Part shown: piece after piece, positions 1 through 5,801 of the stretch
How the letters are laid out: each line of letters opens with the position of its first letter
Numbering within the stretch: position 1 is the first letter of the stretch
Assembly (NCBI GenBank): GCA_030627475.1
Contig: DAOURZ010000101.1
Coordinates: 1-5,801, forward strand
Direction of reading: 5' to 3'
Origin: Deltaproteobacteria bacterium
GTDB taxonomy: Bacteria > Desulfobacterota > Desulfobacteria > Desulfobacterales > ETH-SRB1
DNA: 5,801 nt
Notes under the pieces: model-generated
What the model was told of the DNA's origin: nothing
The model's input: only the letters and a program-made list of their open reading frames with translations
Database searches by the model: none
Made by a program: the position numbers and the translations under genes

Positions 1-90
1 GACGCAGAAATTGGAAAAATTAGCAGTTTTCGTTCAGGCACTATGTATGTTGAGGATTTTATTCGAAGTGATGTGCAACCTAAAATATGA
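1..90 (+). CDS. C-terminal fragment of an unrecognised upstream protein
   Basis: Frame 1 is open from the window edge to a TGA at 88-90 and gives 29 residues ending in VEDFIRSDVQPKI. Its start and most of the protein lie outside the window, and I do not recognise the family from this tail. The fragment has ordinary protein-like composition with mixed charged and hydrophobic residues and no low complexity. It lies on the same strand and in the same frame as the next gene, whose ATG follows the stop after only 9 bases. That spacing suggests one operon and possible translational coupling. The frame could be open by chance over so short a stretch, so the call rests mainly on its tight junction with the next gene. 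Confidence 0.5.
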   Translation, partial: DAEIGKISSFRSGTMYVEDFIRSDVQPKI

Positions 91-94
91 AGAG
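89..94 (+). promoter_or_regulatory. Probable ribosome binding site overlapping the upstream stop codon
   Basis: GAAGAG lies 5 bases before the ATG at 100 and overlaps the TGA of the preceding frame. It is a partial match to the Shine-Dalgarno consensus. It is the only purine-rich element near this start and supports the choice of ATG 100, which begins a receiver domain exactly at its first beta strand. Confidence 0.45.
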
Positions 95-99
95 TTATT

Positions 100-1980
100 A
101 TGTTGAAAATTTTGTTGATAGATGATGAAGCGGGCATACGAAAATTACTGAGTTTGTCGCTAAGAAGTGAGGGTTATGATGTTATAACAGCGGAAAACGG
201 AAAGCGAGGGATTGAACTTTTTGAGCAGGAGGCACCTTCTATTGTTTTAACGGATATAAAAATGCCCGAGCCATACGGTATAGATGTTTTAAGAAGGATA
301 AAACAGATAAATCCGGAGGCAGAGGTGATTGTAATAACAGGGCATGCAGATATGAAACTCGCTGTGAAATCATTACAGCTTGAGGCATCTGATTTTATAA
401 CAAAACCTGTTAGTGACGAGGCCCTTTCGGTAGCATTAAAGCGTGCTGAAGAGAAATTGAGGATCAAAAAAAGACTCAAAAATTATACGTATGATCTTGA
501 AAGGGCAGTAAAAGAAAAAACCGGAGAGCTTGAAAAATCGTACAAAGAAATGGAAACCCTTTGTGATATAACCCGTGGAATCAGTGAAAAGAAATCCCTG
601 GGAGAAGCGTTTGATTTTATAATTGACCGAACCGGGAAGATACTTGCTTTTGAAGAGATAATCCCCCTTATTCTTAACGAAGAAAAAAACGGGTTTGTTG
701 AGGTTGCCGGTTACAGGTGTCCGGATACGGAAGATAGTGAAGGTTTTGTCTCGACCATTGCTACGTCAATACGTAGGCCCATGAATATTGATGAATTGCG
801 TGTCAAGGAATATCCCTGGTTGAAAAGTTTTGACACTAATAACTCTCTGTCCGTTGTCCCGATAATCAAGGAAAAGGATGTTGTCGGAGGGGTGATTTTG
901 CTTGCCTCTGAGCATACTGTTTTTTCCGGAAAAGAGTTACGTTTTTTTTATCTTATGCTTTCTCAGGTTGCAGGCATTATAAGAAGAATTGCCCTGAACA
1001 ACGAAAAAATGAAGGAGCTGGAGAATAAGGTCAAAATGTTTTCAGGCTATGGAGGTATTATCGGAAAAGACCATAAAATGCAGCAGCTCTATGGGTTAAT
1101 TTCAGATATAGCTCCTACTGATGCAACTGTGCTGGTTCAGGGAGAAAGCGGTTCCGGAAAAGAGCTTGTAGCAAGAGCTATTCAGTTACATAGTTATCGA
1201 AAAGACAAGCCTTTTGTCGTTGTAAATTGTTCGGCCTATCCACAAACATTACTTGAAAGCGAGTTATTCGGTCATGAGAAAGGAGCATTTACCGGCGCAA
1301 CACAACGGAAGATCGGGCGATTTGAATCAGCGGACAAAGGAACTCTTTTTTTGGATGAAATCGGAGAAATTCCGCTGATGTCACAGGTTAAGCTCCTCAG
1401 ATTTCTTCAATTTCAAAAATTTGAAAGATTGGGAGGTGTGAAAACTATTGGGGTGAATGTCAGGGTAATAGCGGCTACCAACAAGAATTTAAAAGATGAG
1501 GTAGAAAATGGAAATTTCAGGGAAGATTTATATTACCGTCTGAACGTTATTCCAATAAACATTCCTCCACTTAGGGTGAGACGAAATGATATATCACTTT
1601 TGATTGAACATGTTTTAAAAAAGCTGAATTCGCAAGGGAATAAAAAGATAAAAGGAGTTTCTTCGGAAGCCATGGATATATTGATGAGTTACGGTTGGCC
1701 CGGGAATGTAAGAGAGCTGGAAAACATTATTGAGCACGCATTTATTCTTACCAAGGATGAATTTATCAGCGGGAAAAGCCTGCCGCTCGATATATATTCC
1801 AATTGTCAACAAAGCAAAAAAATAAGCTCCTTTCAAGAGAACGAAAGAAAGTTTCTTACAAAAGTGCTGGAAGAATACAGGTGGAATAAATCACAGGTAG
1901 CAAAGACGTTAGACATCAGTCGCAGCACCCTGTATGCAAAGTTGAAAAAGTATAAGATTAATTCGATTGCTAAATCTTGA
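100..1980 (+). CDS. Sigma54-dependent response regulator, REC-GAF-AAA+-Fis (NtrC family)
   Basis: This 626-residue protein is a phosphorylation-controlled activator of sigma54 promoters. Residues 1-120 form a receiver with the acidic pair D8/D9, phospho-acceptor D52, T80 and K102. A charged helical linker (about 115-150) leads into a GAF domain (about 151-300), a likely small-ligand or dimerisation module that standard NtrC lacks. The AAA+ domain (about 318-555) has Walker A GESGSGKE (348-355), an intact GAFTGA sigma54-contact loop (395-400), Walker B GTLFLDE (414-420), arginine-finger candidates R474 and R480, and the GNVRELEN sensor II region (535-542). A Fis-type helix-turn-helix covers about 594-619, with [12 protein letters not shown] as the recognition-helix region. 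All residues needed for ATP hydrolysis and sigma54 contact are present, so it should be an active activator. The phosphodonor is probably one or both kinases encoded downstream. Its target promoters are not visible here. The start at ATG 100 gives a standard receiver N-terminus. Confidence 0.95.
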   Translation: MLKILLIDDEAGIRKLLSLSLRSEGYDVITAENGKRGIELFEQEAPSIVLTDIKMPEPYGIDVLRRIKQINPEAEVIVITGHADMKLAVKSLQLEASDFITKPVSDEALSVALKRAEEKLRIKKRLKNYTYDLERAVKEKTGELEKSYKEMETLCDITRGISEKKSLGEAFDFIIDRTGKILAFEEIIPLILNEEKNGFVEVAGYRCPDTEDSEGFVSTIATSIRRPMNIDELRVKEYPWLKSFDTNNSLSVVPIIKEKDVVGGVILLASEHTVFSGKELRFFYLMLSQVAGIIRRIALNNEKMKELENKVKMFSGYGGIIGKDHKMQQLYGLISDIAPTDATVLVQGESGSGKELVARAIQLHSYRKDKPFVVVNCSAYPQTLLESELFGHEKGAFTGATQRKIGRFESADKGTLFLDEIGEIPLMSQVKLLRFLQFQKFERLGGVKTIGVNVRVIAATNKNLKDEVENGNFREDLYYRLNVIPINIPPLRVRRNDISLLIEHVLKKLNSQGNKKIKGVSSEAMDILMSYGWPGNVRELENIIEHAFILTKDEFISGKSLPLDIYSNCQQSKKISSFQENERKFLTKVLEEYRWNKSQVAKTLDISRSTLYAKLKKYKINSIAKS

Positions 1981-1991
1981 TTGTTTTTTGT

Positions 1992-1998
1992 AAGAGGA
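1992..1998 (+). promoter_or_regulatory. Ribosome binding site supporting the ATG 2010 start of the membrane kinase
   Basis: AAGAGGA lies 11 bases before the ATG at 2010, slightly longer than ideal spacing. The frame also stays open back to a TTG at 1977 that would overlap the previous stop codon (TTGA). No purine-rich element precedes that TTG, so the ATG is preferred. The choice changes only 11 residues at the cytoplasmic N-terminus. Confidence 0.55.
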
Positions 1999-2009
1999 AA
2001 TTTTCTTTT

Positions 2010-4097
2010 ATGGTTGGCTGGGTAAATTTAAAGGAAATTATTTCAGGAAGTTTAAGAATCAAAATAATACTTGGCGTGAGCATAATCCTGCTTACGGTGT
2101 TAGGTACTTTCAGTTATTTTGATGCGGTTATCCAGGTTAATCGTCGTACTGAAGAGCATACAAAGATGGCCATGGAAATAAGTGATACTGTTATGAAGAG
2201 CATAGAGTATCCCATGCTGGATGGTGAAATGGAGCGAGTTCAGGCCATATTGGAAAGGCTGGGTACTCTGGAAGATATGGAAGTGGTTCATCTTTGCAAT
2301 GACGTTGGCATCATAAAGCGTAATGGAATAAACAGTCGGGATATCAACAGAAAAACCGTTTCTGAAATCACCCTGAGATCGTTTAGAACAGGCAAGCCAG
2401 CACAGGGTCTGGAAAGATACAGTCATAATGATGTAGATGTCAAGATATTACGTCACGCCATTCCTGTTTATAATGAGAATGCCTGTTATAATTGTCACGG
2501 GGATAAAAAAACTCTTCTTGGGGTGTTGTCTGTCGGGTTTAGCTGGGGCCCGATGCAAAAAGAGCTTATTCTGGTGCGAAATCAGAATATACTTAGAGCT
2601 ATTACATCGGTAGTAGTGCTTGGTTTTTTTCTGACCTTGTGGCTAAACAGATATGCTATTCGACCCATTGTTCAGTTAACTCATATGGCTGATGAGATCA
2701 GTCGCGGGAAATATATCTATGATTTTGAGAAATTTCGAAGAGGCTCTGTATTGTGCTGGGAAACATTGACCTGTCACAAAACAGATTGTCCCGCCTATAA
2801 AAATAATAGTATACCATGCTGGTATGTGTCGGATACATTATGCTTTAGCGAACCTTCAGGGAAATTTCCGCAAAAATTAGATAAATGTATTGAGTGTTTA
2901 GTTTATCAGAATCATAAAGGTGATGAAATAGTCAGACTCCGAGACTCCTTTCAACACATGATTTATAAGTTGAAAGCTTATGGGAAAGATCTTAGGGCCT
3001 CGGAGGAAAAATATAGATTTTTGTTTAATGCTAATCCGGATCCCATTTTTATTATAGATCGGAATAGCTTCCAAATCCTGGATATTAACGAGCGGGCTTT
3101 GCACGCCTACGGTTATTCAAGGGAAGAATTGATAAAAATGTCTTTTATCAATCTGGAACATAAACAAACCGGAGAGGTTGTAGCCGGGCTTCAGGAACTT
3201 TCTTCCTGTCAAAGTGGATTTTTTACTAAAAAGAGGCACATACATAAGGATAACCATTTGTTTTATGTAAATATTACAGCTTGTCCGGCAAAATATATGG
3301 GAAGAAAGGTATTAATTGTGGCTACTACCGATATTACGGAGAGCATGGAAAAGGAGGCCCAGCTTATACAGGCCAGTAAAATGACTACCATAGGTACTAT
3401 GGCCTCCGGCATTGCTCATGAATTGAGTCAGCCATTGAATGTTATTAAGATAGGAAGCGATTTTATTCAAAAAATAATTAAACAAAGCCGAAAAATAAAT
3501 ATTGAAGAATTAAAAATCGTGTCTGAGGAAATGAGCAGTTATGTTGACAGGGCATCCGGAATTATTAATCACTTACGTGAGTTTTCCCGAATATCTCCTT
3601 CTGTGCAGTCACGGGTAGATATTAATATCCCTATCATGGATGTATTTAAAGTGTTGGGCCAGCAGCTAAGATTGCATCAGATAGAAGTTGAGCTTGAATT
3701 AGCCGAAAATTTACCTGCTATAATGGCTGATCACAACCGGTTGGAGCAAATTTTTATCAACCTGGTGACCAATTCGCTGGATGCTATAGATGCAAAAGTT
3801 AAAAAAACAGGGCCGGATGTTGAAAAAATTATTACAATAAAATCATTTGTAAACGGAAGCCAGGTTGTGGTCATGATATCTGATACCGGCACAGGGATTC
3901 CCGATAGCATCATAGAGAGGATATTTGAGCCGTTTTTTACCACCAAGGAGGTTGGTAAAGGTACAGGGCTTGGCATGTCCATTAGTTATGGAATTGTTCG
4001 TGACTATGGAGGGACCTTTGACGTAAGGAGCAAAGAAGGTGTTGGTACGACTTTTGAATTGAGATTTCCTGTTTGTCACGATGCATCGGAGAATTGA
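2010..4097 (+). CDS. Membrane sensor histidine kinase with periplasmic c-heme site, HAMP split by a two-CW cysteine module, PAS and kinase core
   Basis: This 695-residue protein is predicted to sit in the inner membrane and autophosphorylate in response to a redox or ligand cue. Transmembrane helix 1 spans about 16-38 and helix 2 about 193-212. The region between them should be periplasmic and carries one CYNCH motif (C159-H163), the covalent heme c signature, followed by GVLSVGFSW, which resembles the last strand of a PAS/Cache-like sensor fold. After helix 2, a first HAMP helix (about 213-234) and a second HAMP-like helix (about 304-322, GDEIVRLRDSFQHM) flank a cysteine-rich module (249-298). 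A PAS domain covers about 331-445. The kinase core has phospho-accepting H470 in IAHELSQPLN, an N-box near N584/N588, a DTGTGI G1 box (625-630), an F-box around FEPFF (639-643) and a GKGTGLGM G2 box. All are intact. It is the most likely donor to the flanking receivers. The cognate signal is unknown. ATG 2010 is chosen over TTG 1977 because of its ribosome binding site. Confidence 0.92.
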   Translation: MVGWVNLKEIISGSLRIKIILGVSIILLTVLGTFSYFDAVIQVNRRTEEHTKMAMEISDTVMKSIEYPMLDGEMERVQAILERLGTLEDMEVVHLCNDVGIIKRNGINSRDINRKTVSEITLRSFRTGKPAQGLERYSHNDVDVKILRHAIPVYNENACYNCHGDKKTLLGVLSVGFSWGPMQKELILVRNQNILRAITSVVVLGFFLTLWLNRYAIRPIVQLTHMADEISRGKYIYDFEKFRRGSVLCWETLTCHKTDCPAYKNNSIPCWYVSDTLCFSEPSGKFPQKLDKCIECLVYQNHKGDEIVRLRDSFQHMIYKLKAYGKDLRASEEKYRFLFNANPDPIFIIDRNSFQILDINERALHAYGYSREELIKMSFINLEHKQTGEVVAGLQELSSCQSGFFTKKRHIHKDNHLFYVNITACPAKYMGRKVLIVATTDITESMEKEAQLIQASKMTTIGTMASGIAHELSQPLNVIKIGSDFIQKIIKQSRKINIEELKIVSEEMSSYVDRASGIINHLREFSRISPSVQSRVDINIPIMDVFKVLGQQLRLHQIEVELELAENLPAIMADHNRLEQIFINLVTNSLDAIDAKVKKTGPDVEKIITIKSFVNGSQVVVMISDTGTGIPDSIIERIFEPFFTTKEVGKGTGLGMSISYGIVRDYGGTFDVRSKEGVGTTFELRFPVCHDASEN
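2484..2498 (+). other. CxxCH heme c attachment motif in the periplasmic sensor domain
   Basis: These codons read C159-Y-N-C162-H163. The motif lies between the two predicted membrane helices, so it would face the periplasm, where cytochrome c maturation attaches heme. Family knowledge: c-heme PAS/Cache-type sensors with a single CxxCH occur in chemoreceptors and kinases of Desulfobacterota and Geobacter relatives. H94, H139 and H149 are candidate second axial ligands, but the sequence alone does not identify which, if any, is used. Confidence 0.75.
2754..2903 (+). other. Two-CW cysteine-rich module within the HAMP linker
   Basis: Residues 249-298 of the membrane kinase contain seven cysteines: C249 (followed by W250), C255, C260 (followed by PAY), C270 (followed by W271), C278, C293 and C296. 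The order CW-x4-C-x4-CPAY...CW...C...CxxC matches what I recall as the two-CW domain, found in signalling proteins of anaerobic bacteria; its function is not established to my knowledge. It lies on the cytoplasmic side of helix 2. Metal or iron-sulfur cluster binding and thiol redox sensing are both plausible inferences. Confidence 0.75.
4088..4092 (+). promoter_or_regulatory. Ribosome binding site fixing the start of the soluble kinase at ATG 4099
   Basis: GGAGA lies 6 bases before ATG 4099, which is good Shine-Dalgarno spacing. An in-frame ATG at 4081 lies upstream of this element and would add MHRRID ahead of the receiver. The ribosome binding site and alignment with the first receiver in the operon both favour 4099. 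The site lies inside the last codons of the preceding gene, so translation is probably coupled. Confidence 0.75.
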
Positions 4098-4098
4098 T

Positions 4099-5727
4099 AT
4101 GTCAAAACTTTTACTTATTGATGATGAAGAGGGTATTAGAAAGCTTCTCAGTCTCTCGCTTAAAAGCGATGGATATGATGTAGTAACTGCCGAAAGTGGG
4201 CAAGATGGCCTTGATCTATTTCAGGAGGAAGCCTTTTCAATAGTGCTGACCGATATAAAAATGCCCGGAATAGATGGTATACAGGTTTTAAGAGAGATAA
4301 AAAAAATTAATCCAAATACAGAAGTAATAGTTATTACCGGTCACGGTGATATGGAATCCGCAATTCAATCGCTTCATATGGGGGCATCTGATTTTATTAA
4401 CAAGCCGGTGAGTGATGATGTCCTTTCAATTGCTCTGGAAAGAGCCGAGGAACGGCTGAAAACAACAAGAATGTTGAATAGATATGCCAATGAATTGTGG
4501 AATATGGTAAAGGAAAAAACCGAAGAGATCAAGAGAAGATACGAATTTGAGGATAAGCTTGTACAGCGATCTATTGATGGGATTGTTGCTACAGACAAAG
4601 AAGGGAATATAGTAATATTTAATACTGCGGCAGAAAAGATTTTTGGTTATACCGAAAATGAAGCCAAAAGTATTGGAAAGGCCAATGATCTGTACCCTGA
4701 AGGAATAGCTCAAAAGATCGCTGATGTTTTTTCAGGCAAGGAGCATGAAGCAAGGGATATCTTTATTGAAGATAACACATCTGTTGTAGCAAGAAGTGGT
4801 GAAGCAATTCCGGTAAGATTTTCATGCGCAATACTGTATGAAAATGACAGGCCAATAGGTAGCGTTGGATTTTTTCAGGATATCAGAGAAATTAAACGCC
4901 TTGAAAAAGAATTGATTAAATCTGAAAGGCTGGCAGCTACGGGGCAGACTGTAGCCGGTCTTGCCCATGGTATCAAAAACATCTTAAATGGCCTGAAAGG
5001 TGGAGTTTATATAGTAAATACCGCTCTTAAAAAAGGAGCCGCCGACTGGTCGGCAGAAAATAAAATAGATTACAATGATACGTCTGCATTGCCTCTTCAA
5101 TCACGATTTTTAAAACAAGCTGCGGATATAACCGCCGAAAGAGAACGTCTGCAACAAAAATTGAAAACAGGCTGGGAGATGGTGGAAAGGAATATACATA
5201 AAGTTTCAGATCTTGTTATGGATCTTCTTTTTTATTCCAAAGAACGCGAACCCGAATATGAAAAATATAATCCGAATATGATAGCAGATGAAGTATGCGA
5301 TCTTATGGAATCAAAGGCAAAGGAATGTGATATTGAACTAATTAGAAACAGTGACATGAAAATAGGTGAGATATATCTTGACCCGAAAGGAATGCACAGT
5401 TGTTTTCTTAATCTGGTTTCAAATGCAATTGATGCATGCGTTTTTGATTCTGATACGCAAAAACAGTGGCATGTAAAAGTAATAACGCGACGTGAAGAGG
5501 GCAGTGGCGCTGTATTCGAGGTTATTGACAATGGTTGTGGTATGGACGAAGAAGTCCGAAACAAGATTTTTTCCGAATTTTTTAGCACAAAAGGAACACG
5601 AGGCACCGGTCTTGGGTTATTGGTTACACAAAAGATTGTAAAGGAGCACCATGGAACCATGGATGTAGCATCCCAACCCGGCAAAGGAACAGTATTTACC
5701 ATTCGGCTTCCGGGAAAGAAAGTCTAA
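4099..5727 (+). CDS. Soluble hybrid histidine kinase, REC-PAS-HisKA-HATPase
   Basis: This 542-residue protein has no transmembrane helix and should be cytoplasmic. An N-terminal receiver (1-120) carries D8/D9, phospho-acceptor D52, T80 and K102. It is about 70% identical, without gaps, to the receiver of the sigma54 activator two genes upstream. A charged helix (about 112-155) leads to a PAS domain (about 155-265). The dimerisation/phosphotransfer region has the H-box GLAHGIKNILNGL with H290 as the predicted phosphorylation site. The residue after this histidine is glycine, not the glutamate or aspartate usual in HisKA kinases. The second helix (about 355-385) appears only after an extra stretch of about 40 residues. 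The ATPase domain (about 393-538) has an N-box around N438/N442, G1 DNGCGMD (477-483), an F-box in FSEFFSTK (491-498) and G2 GTGLGL (502-507), so ATP binding looks intact. The start is one base after the upstream stop, in the same operon. Likely roles are a second kinase or a phosphatase feeding the sigma54 activator, controlled by its own receiver. Confidence 0.92.
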   Translation: MSKLLLIDDEEGIRKLLSLSLKSDGYDVVTAESGQDGLDLFQEEAFSIVLTDIKMPGIDGIQVLREIKKINPNTEVIVITGHGDMESAIQSLHMGASDFINKPVSDDVLSIALERAEERLKTTRMLNRYANELWNMVKEKTEEIKRRYEFEDKLVQRSIDGIVATDKEGNIVIFNTAAEKIFGYTENEAKSIGKANDLYPEGIAQKIADVFSGKEHEARDIFIEDNTSVVARSGEAIPVRFSCAILYENDRPIGSVGFFQDIREIKRLEKELIKSERLAATGQTVAGLAHGIKNILNGLKGGVYIVNTALKKGAADWSAENKIDYNDTSALPLQSRFLKQAADITAERERLQQKLKTGWEMVERNIHKVSDLVMDLLFYSKEREPEYEKYNPNMIADEVCDLMESKAKECDIELIRNSDMKIGEIYLDPKGMHSCFLNLVSNAIDACVFDSDTQKQWHVKVITRREEGSGAVFEVIDNGCGMDEEVRNKIFSEFFSTKGTRGTGLGLLVTQKIVKEHHGTMDVASQPGKGTVFTIRLPGKKV

Positions 5728-5801
5728 GGAACGTGGACGAAATAACTTCCGCAACTATGCATCACAGCATCAGGCCATCTTTGCCCGATCTAAAATCACA
5801 A
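5728..5801 (+). other. Short 3' tail without a convincing gene or terminator
   Basis: This 74-base stretch follows the last stop codon. It has no stem followed by a T-run, so no intrinsic terminator is visible. The only inverted pair seen is GGAA (5728-5731) with TTCC (5747-5750), which is too weak. It contains an ATGCAT palindrome (5757-5762) and a short direct repeat of GCATCA at 5759-5764 and 5767-5772. Two + strand frames stay open to the window edge, one with a GTG at 5733 and an ATG at 5757, but neither has a properly spaced ribosome binding site. It may be intergenic DNA or the edge of a dispersed repeat. Confidence 0.4.

Noticed and set aside
174..479. Open frame of about 101 codons on the minus strand
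   Set aside because: It is antisense to the receiver of the sigma54 activator. A similar antisense frame lies over the paralogous receiver, as expected from shared codon composition, so it is not independent evidence of a gene.
1977..2009. TTG 1977 as the start of the membrane kinase, overlapping the previous stop codon
   Set aside because: There is no ribosome binding site before the TTG, whereas AAGAGGA precedes ATG 2010. The 11 extra residues add no domain.
3971..3990. Possible sigma54 -24/-12 promoter (TGGCAT followed by TTAG)
   Set aside because: The -12 half lacks the TTGC core, and the site lies inside the conserved G2-box region of the membrane kinase. It is probably chance.
4081..4098. 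ATG 4081 as the start of the soluble kinase
   Set aside because: The GGAGA element sits downstream of this ATG and is correctly spaced for ATG 4099, which also aligns with the start of the paralogous receiver.
5232..5702. Long open frame of about 156 codons on the minus strand
   Set aside because: It lies wholly antisense to the conserved ATPase domain of the soluble kinase, and its translation shows no recognisable domain. It is a by-product of the coding strand.
5728..5750. Possible intrinsic terminator (GGAA with TTCC)
   Set aside because: The stem has only four pairs around a 15-base loop and no T-run follows.
1..5801. CRISPR arrays, tRNA or rRNA genes, insertion-sequence ends
   Set aside because: I saw no regularly spaced repeats, structured RNA signatures, transposase motifs or terminal inverted repeats. 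Almost all of the window is coding.

Overview
The window holds one co-directional signalling operon on the + strand. It has three complete genes, the 3' end of a fourth gene at the left edge, and a short non-coding tail at the right edge. Coding density is very high: gaps between genes are 9, 29 and 1 bases. The DNA is AT-rich by eye. The combination of a sigma54 activator, a c-type heme sensor kinase, a cysteine-rich 'two-CW' module and a REC-PAS-kinase hybrid suggests an anaerobic Desulfobacterota (deltaproteobacterial, sulfate-reducer-like) genome. That assignment is an inference from gene types, not from a phylogenetic marker.

Layout: 1-90 is the C-terminal tail of an unrecognised protein. 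100-1980 encodes an NtrC-family response regulator (REC-GAF-AAA+-Fis). 2010-4097 encodes a membrane sensor histidine kinase with a periplasmic CxxCH heme site, a HAMP domain apparently split by a seven-cysteine module, a PAS domain and a kinase core. 4099-5727 encodes a soluble REC-PAS-histidine kinase. 5728-5801 has no convincing gene or terminator. No promoter is visible, so transcription probably starts upstream of the window.

How the genes may work together: the receivers of the first and third proteins are about 70% identical over 120 residues without gaps, so they look like duplicates. The membrane kinase could phosphorylate both, and the soluble kinase could adjust the flow of phosphate to the sigma54 activator. 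The input looks redox-related: a periplasmic heme plus a cytoplasmic cysteine cluster in the same polypeptide. The target genes are not in the window.

The least ordinary element is the two-CW cysteine module sitting inside the HAMP domain of a c-heme sensor kinase. Together with the duplicated receivers and an unusual insertion in the second kinase's dimerisation domain, it makes this a candidate poorly described redox-sensing phosphorelay. The individual domain families are known ones.
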